Shown here one piece after another: positions 1-8,929 of a stretch of 64,000 bases of DNA. Position 1 is the first letter of the stretch; every line of letters begins with the position of its first letter. Where the stretch lies: the NCBI RefSeq assembly GCF_900187025.1, contig NZ_LT906478.1, forward strand, positions 914,001-978,000, in the 5' to 3' direction. The notes below the pieces were generated by a model. The model was not told the origin of the DNA, did not search any database, and was given only the letters and a program-made list of their open reading frames with translations. The position numbers and the translations under genes were made by a program. Source of the stretch: Listeria ivanovii subsp. ivanovii (GTDB taxonomy: Bacteria; Bacillota; Bacilli; Lactobacillales; Listeriaceae).

Positions 1-132
1 TTTTTAGTGTTCGGTCCGATGCTGGATATTAAAAATTTAATGATGATGTTAGGATCATTTAAAGCAAAATTTGTGCTATTAATTGTTACTAGCGTTACGA
101 TTGTTGTCTTTTTATATGCTTTGGTCATTTAA
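1..132 (+). CDS. UPF0718/YraQ-family permease, C-terminal end only
   Basis: Only the last 43 codons are present, in frame 1, ending at TAA 130-132. The residues contain GPMLDIKNLMMMLGSF followed by one hydrophobic helix, as at the C-terminus of UPF0718 (ArsP/YraQ-like) membrane permeases. The DUF1980 partner gene begins 18 bases downstream behind a good ribosome binding site, which is the usual pairing for this family, so the two are probably one operon. The substrate is unknown. The family assignment rests on a short tail and on the neighbour. Confidence 0.7.
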   Translation, partial: FLVFGPMLDIKNLMMMLGSFKAKFVLLIVTSVTIVVFLYALVI

Positions 133-150
133 ACGAAGGAAGGTGAACAA

Positions 151-990
151 ATGTTTCGTGTATTTATTCTATTTGGATTTGGCTTTTATTTGATGCAGCT
201 CCATATTTCAGGTGATATAAGTAAATATATCAATATGAAGTATTCTTATTTATCATTCTCTGCAATGATTGCTGCTTTTTTACTTGCGCTTGTTCAGCTT
301 ATTATGGTTTTCCGAGATGAAGATCTTGGTGCAAAAACGGAGCACCTAGGACATACTCATGAAGGTGAAAATACGTTTTGGAAAAAAATTCTAGTTTACG
401 GATTACTTTCCTATGCTTTAATTGCTGGATTTATGTTTCCAGTGGCAACACTTGATTCGACAATCGTTTCCGCGAAAGGATTCCACTTTCCGAAAAATAA
501 TGAAGCAGGGGATGATCCCTATGCCGCGAACCAATTTTTACGTCCAGATACAAGTGGCTATTTTGGTAAAACCGATTATGAAAAAATGATGGAAAAAGAA
601 AAAGCAACGATTATTGATCAAAATCCTATCAAAGTAACTGATAGTAATTACTTGATGACGATGGAGATTTTATATAATTATCCTGGTGAATTTGCAGGAA
701 AACAAATTGAATTTACTGGTTTTGTTTATAATGATAATGTGACGAAAGATAATAATCTATTTTTATTCCGCTTTGGTATCATTCATTGTGTGGCAGATTC
801 TGGTGTGTTCGGAATGCTCGTTCAAATGCCTGAGAAAACCAGCTATTCAAATGATACATGGCTTTCTGTGAAAGGAACAATTGCCCAAGAATATTACGCC
901 CCTTTCAAAATGACGATTCCCTCTGTCAAAGTGGATTCATATAAAGAAATAGGGAAACCAAAATCAGTTTATGTCTATCGTAAATATTAA
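151..990 (+). CDS. TIGR03943/DUF1980 (YcgQ-like) membrane protein
   Basis: 279 residues. Two N-terminal membrane helices (about 4-20 and 30-54) precede a histidine-rich loop (HLGHTHEGE, about 65-73), a third helix (about 79-101) and a long extracytoplasmic C-terminal domain. That layout matches the TIGR03943 family (YcgQ in B. subtilis), which is normally encoded beside a UPF0718 permease, as here. The histidine cluster may bind a metal; that is inference. The start is ATG after GAAGGAAGGTG. The function of the pair is not established. Confidence 0.8.
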   Translation: MFRVFILFGFGFYLMQLHISGDISKYINMKYSYLSFSAMIAAFLLALVQLIMVFRDEDLGAKTEHLGHTHEGENTFWKKILVYGLLSYALIAGFMFPVATLDSTIVSAKGFHFPKNNEAGDDPYAANQFLRPDTSGYFGKTDYEKMMEKEKATIIDQNPIKVTDSNYLMTMEILYNYPGEFAGKQIEFTGFVYNDNVTKDNNLFLFRFGIIHCVADSGVFGMLVQMPEKTSYSNDTWLSVKGTIAQEYYAPFKMTIPSVKVDSYKEIGKPKSVYVYRKY

Positions 991-1080
991 AATCGTTACT
1001 TGCAGATTTAATCAGCTTGCGTTATCCTTATATAAAGCTGTTTACGTTTTCACGAATGAATAAAAGGATGGAACAATCAA

Positions 1081-2001
1081 ATGAATGATTATAATCACTA
1101 CTTCCATTTCCAAAGAGAAGAATGGCGCAAGCTGGAAGTGAGTAAAGACCAAATTTTAACTGCAGAGGAATTGGAAGAAATTCGTGGTTTAAACGACCGG
1201 ATTTCACTGCAAGATATCTCGGAAATTTATTTACCGTTAATTAAATTAATTGCGATTCAATATCATGAAGCAATTTTTATTCACGGTGAAAAAATGGAAT
1301 ACTTAAAGAAAAAAGAATCACGCGCACCATTTATTATCGCACTAGCAGGAAGTGTTGCAGTCGGTAAAAGTACAACGGCACGTGTTTTTAAGCTAATGCT
1401 AGATCGCTGGTTCTCTAAAACAAGACAAGTAGAGCTAGTAACAACAGACGGTTTTTTATATCCAAATAAAATTTTAGAAGAACAAGGAATCATGAACAAA
1501 AAAGGATTCCCAGAAAGCTATGACCGCGAACGCTTTGCCAAGTTTTTGACGGATCTAAAAGCGAATAAAGAAGATGTAGAAGTACCACTTTACTCACATT
1601 TTACCTATGATGTGTTAGAAGAGGCTAGGACAATGCATAATCCTGATATTGTCATTATTGAAGGGATTAATGTCTTACAAGCTGATCAACACGAGAGCTT
1701 ATTTCCAAGTGACTTTTTTGATTTCTCGGTTTATATGGATGCAGATGAAGACAATATCAAGAAATGGTATTTAGAACGTTTCTTTATGCTTCGTGAAACA
1801 GCCTTTCAAGACGAAAGCTCTTATTTCCACCCTTATACAAAAATTAGCAAACAAGAAGCCGAAGATTTTGCGCTAGACGTATGGGATACAATTAACGGCG
1901 TCAACTTAAAAGAAAATATTGAAAAAACAAAGTATCGAGCGGATCTAGTCCTTCATAAAGGCACTGATCACCTTATTTCCGATATATATTTACGAAAATA
2001 A
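1081..2001 (+). CDS. coaA: Pantothenate kinase type I (CoaA)
   Basis: 306 residues, the usual length for the prokaryotic type I enzyme. It phosphorylates pantothenate with ATP, the first and normally feedback-controlled step of coenzyme A synthesis in the cytoplasm. A P-loop lies at residues 90-98 (GSVAVGKST), followed by the family's VELVTTDGFLYPN and RKGFPESYD-like stretches (here KKGFPESYDRERF) and YxHFTYDV. It appears monocistronic: about 90 bases of non-coding DNA precede it and an imperfect hairpin with a T tract follows. Confidence 0.96.
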   Translation: MNDYNHYFHFQREEWRKLEVSKDQILTAEELEEIRGLNDRISLQDISEIYLPLIKLIAIQYHEAIFIHGEKMEYLKKKESRAPFIIALAGSVAVGKSTTARVFKLMLDRWFSKTRQVELVTTDGFLYPNKILEEQGIMNKKGFPESYDRERFAKFLTDLKANKEDVEVPLYSHFTYDVLEEARTMHNPDIVIIEGINVLQADQHESLFPSDFFDFSVYMDADEDNIKKWYLERFFMLRETAFQDESSYFHPYTKISKQEAEDFALDVWDTINGVNLKENIEKTKYRADLVLHKGTDHLISDIYLRK

Positions 2002-2046
2002 CCGATTGCCATTAGAGGAGAACTTCTAAAAGCATTCGGTTTTTCC
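2001..2046 (+). terminator. Likely rho-independent terminator of coaA
   Basis: An imperfect hairpin starts at the coaA stop codon. ACCGA-TGC on the left (2001-2009) pairs with GCA-TCGGT on the right (2032-2040), with an inner TAGAG/CTTCTA helix, followed by TTTTTCCTTT. Confidence 0.6.
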
Positions 2047-2077
2047 TTTACTTTTACATAAAAATGCGTACAATTAG

Positions 2078-2097
2078 AAGTGAGTAATCACTCATTT
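2078..2097. promoter_or_regulatory. Inverted repeat, probable TetR-family operator
   Basis: TGAGT-AATC-ACTCA at 2081-2094, extendable to a near-perfect AGTGAGT/ACTCATT. It lies just upstream of the ribosome binding site of an ABC exporter operon that ends in a TetR gene, so autoregulation by that repressor is the simple reading. Nearly the same repeat occurs at 39822-39835. The repeat is seen; the operator role is inferred. Confidence 0.5.
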
Positions 2098-2112
2098 AAA
2101 AGGAGGGGAATA

Positions 2113-2835
2113 ATGACAGAAATAGCAATTAAAGTGACCAATCTAGATGTTCAAATTGGCAAAAAACAAATTTTGTCTAATATGTCACTCGAAATCAAAA
2201 AAGGAGAAATTTTTGGCTTAATTGGACCATCTGGAGCAGGGAAAACAACGCTTGTAAAAACGATTATTGGTATGGAAAAAGCAACGACAGGACAAACAGA
2301 AGTACTAAACAAAGTGCTGCCAAGTCTTCCTGTCATTAGTAAAATTGGTTATATGGCTCAGTCTGATGCACTTTATACAGACTTAACAGCGAAAGAAAAC
2401 CTCGATTTTTTTGCTTCACTTTATTCCATCAAAGGCAACACCAAGAAAGAACGAATGAATTATGCCGCCGATTTAGTTAACTTACAAGCTGATTTAACGA
2501 AGAAGGTGAGCAATTATTCCGGTGGTATGAAGCGTCGACTTTCACTTGCTATTTCTGTCCTAGCTAATCCTGATGTCCTAATTTTAGATGAGCCGACAGT
2601 TGGAATTGATCCAGAATTACGTAAAAGTATCTGGGATGAACTTGGAGAACTTAAGACGAATGGCAAATGCATCCTTGTAACGACGCACGTGATGGATGAG
2701 GCCGAAAAATGCGACCGGCTTGCGATGATTAGAAATGGAAAAATAATCGCTGTTGGGACGCCTCAGGAGCTCTCAAGCAAAACGTCCTCGGGAAAACTTG
2801 AAGATGCCTTTTTAGAGTTTGGAGGAGAGCGTTGA
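2113..2835 (+). CDS. ABC-2 type exporter, ATP-binding protein
   Basis: 240 residues from ATG 2113, which follows AAAGGAGGGGAATA. An upstream GTG at 2080 would put the coding region across the operator repeat and is rejected. Walker A is GPSGAGKTT, the signature YSGGMKRRLS and Walker B LILDEPTVGIDP, with a downstream VTTHVMDEAEKC H-loop. This is the DrrA/CcmA-like ATPase of drug or lipid exporters. The stop codon overlaps the permease start by one base, so the two are translationally coupled. The substrate is unknown. Confidence 0.9.
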   Translation: MTEIAIKVTNLDVQIGKKQILSNMSLEIKKGEIFGLIGPSGAGKTTLVKTIIGMEKATTGQTEVLNKVLPSLPVISKIGYMAQSDALYTDLTAKENLDFFASLYSIKGNTKKERMNYAADLVNLQADLTKKVSNYSGGMKRRLSLAISVLANPDVLILDEPTVGIDPELRKSIWDELGELKTNGKCILVTTHVMDEAEKCDRLAMIRNGKIIAVGTPQELSSKTSSGKLEDAFLEFGGER

Positions 2836-3950
2836 TGCGGATTTTTGCTATTGTTAAACGAATCATTAACCAATTTAGACGTGATAAACGCACACTTGCC
2901 TTAATGTTTATTGCGCCACTGCTGTTGATTACATTATTAACCTATTTATTTGAAGGGGACACTGTGAAACCGGTTGTTGGCATTAGTGGTATTTCCGACT
3001 CTATGGTAAAAGAATTAAAAGATAACGATTTAACCATTAAAAGCTATCCAGAAAATACTAACATTAGCGATAAAATAAAAGATGCCGATTTAGACGCCTT
3101 TTTTCAACAAGATGGCGATAAAATAGCAGTAACTTACGAAAATAGCGAACCATCTATTAGTAAAGAAATTGGCTTAAAACTACAAAAAGCGTTAATGCAA
3201 GAGCAACAAAAACAAGTGAAAAGTCAGGCGGAAACAACTGGAGAGGCGCTTGCAAAGGCTGGGATAGACCCAAGCACCATTCCCTCACTTTCCACTAGAC
3301 CTGAAAAGTTAACCATCTCAACCGATTATGTATATGGCGATAAAGATACTAACTTTTTTGATACAATAAGTCCGATTTTCATTGGCTTTTTTGTCTTCTT
3401 CTTTGTCTTTCTAATTGCCGGTATATCTTTCCTAAGAGAGCGAACAACCGGGACATTAGAACGTTTAATGGCGACACCAATCAAAAGAATCGAATTAGAG
3501 CTAGGCTATTTAATTGGCTTTGGAATTTTCGCCTTGCTTCAATCGATTCTTGTTGCAGTATTCTCGATTCAAGTATTAGATATGATGCAAAATGGTTCCT
3601 TGTTCCATGTCTTGTTGATTACGCTAACCCTAGGGCTCGTCTCGCTCGCACTGGGAATCCTGCTTTCGACATTTGCGAATAATGAATTCCAAATTGTTCA
3701 ATTTATTCCAATTGTCATCGTTCCTCAAATCTTGTTCTGTGGCATTTTCCCACTAGATGGGATGGCGGATTGGCTCGTATGGATTGCTCATATTATGCCA
3801 CTTTATTACGGAGCAGATGCTTTAACAACTATTATGGTAAAAGGAGAAGGGTTTGCATCATTTGCAACAGATTTTTATATTTTACTTGGATTTGTTCTCG
3901 TTTTCGTTGTATTAAATATTTTTGCTTTAAAAAAATATCGGAAAGTCTAA
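2835..3950 (+). CDS. ABC-2 type exporter, membrane subunit
   Basis: 371 residues from ATG 2835 (a TTG at 2832 is also possible); GGAGGAGAGC lies just upstream. One N-terminal helix (about 22-40) is followed by a large extracytoplasmic domain (about 45-175) and five further helices, the topology of ABC2_membrane_3 (YhgE/YhaP-like) permeases. A typical cytoplasmic motif RERTTGTLERLMATPIKR follows the second helix. It partners the ATPase upstream and the TetR gene downstream; the system may export toxic amphiphiles, but the substrate cannot be read from the sequence. Confidence 0.88.
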   Translation: MRIFAIVKRIINQFRRDKRTLALMFIAPLLLITLLTYLFEGDTVKPVVGISGISDSMVKELKDNDLTIKSYPENTNISDKIKDADLDAFFQQDGDKIAVTYENSEPSISKEIGLKLQKALMQEQQKQVKSQAETTGEALAKAGIDPSTIPSLSTRPEKLTISTDYVYGDKDTNFFDTISPIFIGFFVFFFVFLIAGISFLRERTTGTLERLMATPIKRIELELGYLIGFGIFALLQSILVAVFSIQVLDMMQNGSLFHVLLITLTLGLVSLALGILLSTFANNEFQIVQFIPIVIVPQILFCGIFPLDGMADWLVWIAHIMPLYYGADALTTIMVKGEGFASFATDFYILLGFVLVFVVLNIFALKKYRKV

Positions 3951-3970
3951 TCAGAAGGGAGAGATAGAAC

Positions 3971-4627
3971 GTGGATGCAGAAGGAGATATCTTGCGCCAA
4001 ATGCTTGATTTAACAGAAAAAGAAACAAAAATGAGTGATAAACAACGTCGGATTGTAGCTGCTTCCATCGAATTATTTGCAGAGAAAGGTTATGCCGGAA
4101 CATCAACAAACGAAATCGCCAAGAAAGCAGGGGTCGCTGAAGGAACCATTTTCAGGCATTATAAAACCAAAAAAGATTTACTTATGGCGATTACAATGCC
4201 GACTTTGATTGGTGGCGTTATTCCTTTCTTAGCGCAAAGCTTTGTCAAAGAAGTTTTTGAAAGCGAGTATCCGGATTTCCAATCATTTATTCGAGAAATC
4301 ATCGTGAATCGATTTGATTTTGCTAAAGAAAATGGGAAAGTCATCAAAATTTACTTCATGGAATTGTTTTATCATGATGAGCTTCGGGTGCAGTTTTCCG
4401 AAATTTTTATGACCCATGTGAAGGGCCAGTTTGATCAAATGATTGATTACTACAAAGAACGCGGCGAAATTGTTGATATGCCAAACAGTACCATTATGCG
4501 GGCTTTAATAACGAATATCGTTGGTTTTATGCTAACAAGGTTTGTTGTGATGCCAGAAGCTAATTGGGATGATCCAAAAGAAATTGATGATACGGTGTTG
4601 TATATTATGCGTGGATTAGGTAAGTAA
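3971..4627 (+). CDS. TetR/AcrR-family regulator
   Basis: 218 residues. A helix-turn-helix lies at about residues 28-70 (IVAASIELFAEKGYAGTS, then AKKAGVAEGTIFRHY), followed by a helical ligand-binding domain. GTG 3971 is chosen because AGAAGGGAGA lies upstream; ATG 4031 is a possible later start but has no ribosome binding site. It is the third gene of the ABC exporter operon and probably represses it through the inverted repeat at 2081-2094. The ligand is unknown. Confidence 0.88.
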   Translation: MDAEGDILRQMLDLTEKETKMSDKQRRIVAASIELFAEKGYAGTSTNEIAKKAGVAEGTIFRHYKTKKDLLMAITMPTLIGGVIPFLAQSFVKEVFESEYPDFQSFIREIIVNRFDFAKENGKVIKIYFMELFYHDELRVQFSEIFMTHVKGQFDQMIDYYKERGEIVDMPNSTIMRALITNIVGFMLTRFVVMPEANWDDPKEIDDTVLYIMRGLGK

Positions 4628-4723
4628 ACGAGCAAGGTAGCAATTAGAGATAACACAAAAGTACTTAAACATTAAAATTCTCTCTTTGCATGAATTAATA
4701 ATAATGAAAGAGGGTGTTAGTCA

Positions 4724-5143
4724 GTGAAACAATCAATTGTTCATATTGCCTTAGTTGTTAAAGATTATGATGAGGCTATTCGATTTTACACGGAAAAATT
4801 AAATTTTGAATTAGTAGAAGATACCTATCAACCAGAACAAGATAAAAGATGGGTAGTAGTGGCTCCACCTAATTCCAAAGGGACAACGATTTTACTTGCA
4901 AGAGCCTCCGAACCAATACAAACTGATTTTATTGGTAACCAAGCAGGAGGAAGAGTCTTTTTGTTTCTAGGAACGGATGACTTTTACCGAGATTATAATA
5001 ATATGATAGAAAAAGGAATAGAGTTTGTAAGAGAACCAAAGACGACGGATTACGGGGAAGTTGCAGTGTTTAAAGATTTGTATGGCAATTTATGGGATTT
5101 GGTTCAATTTTCGGAAGATCATTTAATGAAAAGACGACTCTAA
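4724..5143 (+). CDS. VOC (glyoxalase/bleomycin-resistance) superfamily protein
   Basis: 139 residues from GTG 4724 after AAAGAGGGTG. The N-terminus (VHIALVVKDYDEAIRFYTEKL) and C-terminus (VAVFKDLYGNLWDLVQF) form the paired beta-alpha-beta-beta-beta units of a one-domain VOC protein. His7 and a Glu/Asp-rich end could form the metal site, but no residue pins down a reaction. It stands alone between the TetR gene and a bidirectional terminator. The substrate is unknown. Confidence 0.85.
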   Translation: MKQSIVHIALVVKDYDEAIRFYTEKLNFELVEDTYQPEQDKRWVVVAPPNSKGTTILLARASEPIQTDFIGNQAGGRVFLFLGTDDFYRDYNNMIEKGIEFVREPKTTDYGEVAVFKDLYGNLWDLVQFSEDHLMKRRL

Positions 5144-5155
5144 TGGCTAGTAAAT

Positions 5156-5200
5156 AAAAAGAAGCGAGCCCCCGATAAAGGGAAACTCGCTTCTTTTTAT
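5156..5200. terminator. Bidirectional terminator between the VOC gene and ltaS
   Basis: GAAGCGAG at 5161-5168 pairs with CTCGCTTC at 5186-5193, with A5 to the left and T5 to the right, so it can serve both converging genes. The ltaS stop codon lies at the right edge. Confidence 0.88.
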
Positions 5201-7158
5201 TTATCTTCTGAATCTGTTGTTTTTTTCTTGTTGTAATTATATTTACTTGGATCTACTTTTTCAAAACCATCAGGAGCATAGAAACGTAACAAGTCGCCTT
5301 GTAAGACCGAATCAGAAAGTTCTAGCTCTTTCGCTACTTTTTCTTTCGTGTCTTTCATTTCTTTTGTTTCTGTCGCAATTGATTCACCCGTTTTTTGGTT
5401 GTATAGATTGCCACCGATCATGGAATAATCAGGAGTAATGTAATCTCCATTTCGGAATGGAACTAATTGCTTATGATCTTTTGAAAGTAAGTCTGTACCA
5501 AATTGCAAGTATTCTTTGTTATCGATACCAAGTAAGTGAAGTAACGTTGGTAGAAGGTCCACTTGACCACCATATTGTTCTTGAACGCCACCTTCCACGC
5601 CAGGAACATGAATCATTAAAGGAACACGTTGCGCTTGAGCATTTTCAAAAGAGTTGTATTCTTTACCAAGAATTTTTGTCATGGCTTCTTCATGGTTATC
5701 AGAAATACCATAGTGATCACCATACATAATAATCACGGAATTATCGTAAATTCCGGATTTCTTCAAGTAATCAATAAAGCTTTTCACGGATTCATCTAGA
5801 TAACGCGCTGTTTGGAAGTACGTATCAACGGATGAATCGCCAGTTGTCGCTGGAGCAATCGTCGCATCCTTTTCATCAATTGGATAGGGGAAGTGATTGG
5901 TTAGCGTAATGAATTTTGTATAGAATGGTTGCGGTAGGGAAGATAGATATTCTTCAGACTCTTGGAAGAACGGCTTATCCTTTAATCCATAGTTAGAAAC
6001 ATCCGCTTCATTCATATCATAGTAACTAGCGTCAAAGAAGTGATCGTAACCAAATTGTTTATAAATTTCGTCGCGATTCCAGAAGCTCTTATAGTTACCG
6101 TGGAATACAGCACTTGTATAACCTTGTTGACCTAAAATAGCTGATGCGGATTCGTAAGTGTTTTGACCTTTTGTTGTAAAGGCAGAACCTTGAGCTAATC
6201 CGTAAAGCGAATTCTCCAGTAACATCTCAGAATCAGCTGTTTTACCTTGGCCGGTTTGGTGGAAGAAGTTTGTAAAGCTTAGTGTATTTTGATCTTTAAA
6301 GAAAGAGTTAATAAACGGCGTTACTTCTTCTCCATTTAGTTTATAGTTCACTAAGAATTGTTGGAAACTTTCTAAATGAATATAAATAACGTTTTTGCCT
6401 TTCGCTTTCCCAAAGTATTCTGGGTTTGGCGCGGCATATTTTGATTTAGTGTAATTCAGTACTTCTGTTACATCACTACTGTCAGCAAGAGCTCGCTGCG
6501 TGGAGGATTCTGTGCTTTTTACTGCATCATAAATTTGATAGTTAGTCATACCAAGATATTTTACAATATAATTTCTATCAAATGTTCTTGTTAATAATTG
6601 CGGACGATCAATTTCAGCAAGTCCTAAATTAGCAAAAAACATGGCGATACCAAGCGTAAGAACACCGACAACCTTTCTGGCACGAATACGAGCAGTTTTG
6701 TCAGGTTTTACAAAACGGAAAGCAAGCAGTGCAATTAAAAGAACGATGTCGATAAAATAAATAATATCATGCCAGCTAAGTAATGCTGTGATACTGCTAC
6801 CCATGTCACCCATGTTCTGCATTTGTTTTGGATTTAGATTCGGAAGTGTAATAAAATCACTGAAGAATCGATAGTACACAATATTTGCGTAAAGGATAAA
6901 AGTCATTAGAAAATCAATAACGATAATCCAAATAAATGAGCGACGTCCTTTAGCAAAAAGCGCAAGACCTATGAAAAAAATAGCCCCACTTAATGGATTA
7001 ATGAACAGCAATATTTGCTGCATAAGATTTTCAATACCTAGTTTAAATTCTGTTTGATATGCAATATACGTTTTTAGCCAATAAAGAATGACGGCTAGAA
7101 CAAAAAATCCATAATTCTTGCTTAAAAACGTTTGGATTTTTATTTTCCAATCCTTCAT
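5197..7158 (-). CDS. ltaS: Lipoteichoic acid synthase LtaS
   Basis: 653 residues. Five N-terminal membrane helices span about residues 14-180, then a linker and an extracellular sulfatase-like domain (about 250-610). The domain carries the nucleophile Thr307 in QGKTADSE, metal ligand Glu263 in HLES, and the YGDHYG metal motif. LtaS moves glycerol phosphate from phosphatidylglycerol onto the LTA chain on the outer face of the membrane. ALA at about 223-225 fits the signal peptidase site known from other LtaS proteins. Listeria usually has a separate LTA primase elsewhere. The ribosome binding site is AGGAGAGGTG. Confidence 0.95.
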   Translation of the reverse strand: MKDWKIKIQTFLSKNYGFFVLAVILYWLKTYIAYQTEFKLGIENLMQQILLFINPLSGAIFFIGLALFAKGRRSFIWIIVIDFLMTFILYANIVYYRFFSDFITLPNLNPKQMQNMGDMGSSITALLSWHDIIYFIDIVLLIALLAFRFVKPDKTARIRARKVVGVLTLGIAMFFANLGLAEIDRPQLLTRTFDRNYIVKYLGMTNYQIYDAVKSTESSTQRALADSSDVTEVLNYTKSKYAAPNPEYFGKAKGKNVIYIHLESFQQFLVNYKLNGEEVTPFINSFFKDQNTLSFTNFFHQTGQGKTADSEMLLENSLYGLAQGSAFTTKGQNTYESASAILGQQGYTSAVFHGNYKSFWNRDEIYKQFGYDHFFDASYYDMNEADVSNYGLKDKPFFQESEEYLSSLPQPFYTKFITLTNHFPYPIDEKDATIAPATTGDSSVDTYFQTARYLDESVKSFIDYLKKSGIYDNSVIIMYGDHYGISDNHEEAMTKILGKEYNSFENAQAQRVPLMIHVPGVEGGVQEQYGGQVDLLPTLLHLLGIDNKEYLQFGTDLLSKDHKQLVPFRNGDYITPDYSMIGGNLYNQKTGESIATETKEMKDTKEKVAKELELSDSVLQGDLLRFYAPDGFEKVDPSKYNYNKKKTTDSEDK

Positions 7159-7415
7159 GAAACACCTCTCCTACACACTATTTAATCGATTTATTTGTTT
7201 TTTTGAAATGAAAAAAAGAAGCTGTATTTATGTAAAAAAATAATACCATACAGCACCCACTTTAACATAATTCTAACACAAGATTAATAAAAGGCAAGTT
7301 ATAACATATGCGACTCAAGTCTGATTTTGACTGAAATAGGCGGATGTTACTACTTCAAAAACAACCATTTTTATACTGATTTCTGCTAAAATAGAAGAAA
7401 ACGCCGAGGTGAATT

Positions 7416-8039
7416 ATGAATCCAATTATCTCTAAAGATTTTTTTGAAAAAAAAACGACGGTAGAAATAGCAAGAGACATCCTTGGTATGCGTCTAGTTC
7501 ATCAGACTGATAAAGGGAAGATGTCTGGGTACATTGTGGAAACAGAAGCATATTTAGGCGCAACCGATATGGCAGCCCATAGCTTTAGAAACCTTAAAAC
7601 AAAGCGAACAAACATTATGTTTCAACCAGCAGGAACTATTTATATGTACCAAATGCATCGCCAAGTATTGCTTAACTTCATTACGATGAAGGCAGGAATT
7701 CCGGAAGCCGTGCTAATTCGTGCTATTGAGCCAGAAGAATCATGTGAAAAGGAAATGGAACAAAACAGAAACGGAAAAACAGGAATCGAATTAACAAATG
7801 GTCCAGGAAAAACAACACAAGCTTTAGGATTAAGTATGAAAGATTACGGGAAAACTCTCTTTGATAGTAATATTTGGTTGGAAGAAGCGAAAATCCCGCA
7901 TTTAATAGAAGCAACTAATCGAATTGGCGTACCGAACAAAGGTGTAGCAACCCATTATCCGCTAAGATTCACTGTCAAAGGAAGCCCCTATATTTCAGCT
8001 CAGCGAAAAGGACTAATTTCCACTAATATTTGGCAATAA
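7416..8039 (+). CDS. DNA-3-methyladenine glycosylase (Mpg/AAG family)
   Basis: 207 residues, the normal length of bacterial AAG-type glycosylases. It removes alkylated purines to start base excision repair. Diagnostic stretches are [17 protein letters not shown], with the catalytic Glu of VETEAY, then [12 protein letters not shown] and [16 protein letters not shown] 7416 follows GCCGAGGTG. It is not obviously co-transcribed with srtA, whose own promoter lies in the gap after it. Confidence 0.92.
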   Translation: MNPIISKDFFEKKTTVEIARDILGMRLVHQTDKGKMSGYIVETEAYLGATDMAAHSFRNLKTKRTNIMFQPAGTIYMYQMHRQVLLNFITMKAGIPEAVLIRAIEPEESCEKEMEQNRNGKTGIELTNGPGKTTQALGLSMKDYGKTLFDSNIWLEEAKIPHLIEATNRIGVPNKGVATHYPLRFTVKGSPYISAQRKGLISTNIWQ

Positions 8040-8094
8040 ATTTACAAAGTTGTCACAGATAAGGCATATTCTTTGAATTCCATATCAATATTCT

Positions 8095-8123
8095 TTGCGT
8101 CAAAAGGATGGCTACTATATAAT
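8095..8123 (+). promoter_or_regulatory. Sigma-A promoter of srtA
   Basis: TTGCGT (8095-8100), 17-base spacer, TATAAT (8118-8123), 24 bases before the srtA start. Confidence 0.7.
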
Positions 8124-8147
8124 AAAATAGTTACAAGGAGGAATTAT

Positions 8148-8813
8148 ATGTTAAAGAAAACAATCGCAATAATTATTTTAGTCATCGGTTTACTGTTGAT
8201 TTTTTCCCCATTCATTAAAAATGGGATCGTAAAGTATTTAAGTAGCCACGAAACTATCGAGCAATATCAACCAGAAGATATTAAGAAAAACAATGAAAAA
8301 GAAGCAACTTTTGATTTCGAAAGTGTGCAACTTCCATCGATGACTTCTGTTGTCAAAGGTGCAGCAAACTATGATAAAGATGCTGTAGTTGGTTCTATTG
8401 CGGTTCCTTCTGTAGATATTAATTTACTTGTTTTTAAAGGAACAAATACAGCTAATTTACTTGCTGGAGCGACAACTATGCGCCCTGATCAAGTAATGGG
8501 GAAAGGTAATTATCCACTCGCAGGACACCATATGCGTGATGAATCCATGCTGTTTGGCCCAGTTATGAAAATCAAAGAAGGCGACAAAATTTACATGACT
8601 GATCTAGAAAATTTATACGAATATGAAGTAACAGAAACAAAAACAATTGATGAGACTGAAGTTAGTGTTATTGATGAAACAAAAGATGCAAGAATTACAC
8701 TAATTACATGTGATAAACCAACTGAAACAACGAAACGTTTTGTGGCAGTGGGTGAATTAGAAAAAACAGAAAAACTAACAAAAGAACTTGAAAATAAATA
8801 TTTCCCTAAATAA
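8148..8813 (+). CDS. srtA: Sortase A (class A)
   Basis: 221 residues from ATG 8148 behind ACAAGGAGGAATTAT; earlier in-frame starts lack a ribosome binding site. An N-terminal anchor (about 4-22) precedes the sortase barrel. The catalytic triad is visible: His127 in AGHHM, Cys188 in LITCDKP and Arg197 in TTKRFV. It cleaves LPXTG sorting signals between Thr and Gly and attaches proteins to peptidoglycan; in Listeria this includes internalins. It is the housekeeping type, with no substrate gene beside it. The MucBP protein at 34019 carries a sorting-signal-like segment. Confidence 0.95.
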   Translation: MLKKTIAIIILVIGLLLIFSPFIKNGIVKYLSSHETIEQYQPEDIKKNNEKEATFDFESVQLPSMTSVVKGAANYDKDAVVGSIAVPSVDINLLVFKGTNTANLLAGATTMRPDQVMGKGNYPLAGHHMRDESMLFGPVMKIKEGDKIYMTDLENLYEYEVTETKTIDETEVSVIDETKDARITLITCDKPTETTKRFVAVGELEKTEKLTKELENKYFPK

Positions 8814-8817
8814 AAAG

Positions 8818-8856
8818 CAAAGACAGCCAATTTTTAAAGCTGTCTTTGTTTTTTTC
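8818..8856 (+). terminator. Terminator of srtA
   Basis: CAAAGACAGC (8818-8827) pairs perfectly with GCTGTCTTTG (8839-8848), followed by T7. Confidence 0.92.
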
Positions 8857-8929
8857 TGGATAATTTCTCCTTTTATTCCAAATGTTGTATCATATAAGAG
8901 AGGTTTATATTGAGAAAGGAAGTGCAATG

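Noticed and set aside
7218-7256. GCTGTAT/ATACAGC hairpin upstream of ltaS as a riboswitch
   Set aside because: A single 7-base stem with a 20-base AT loop, without any known riboswitch core.
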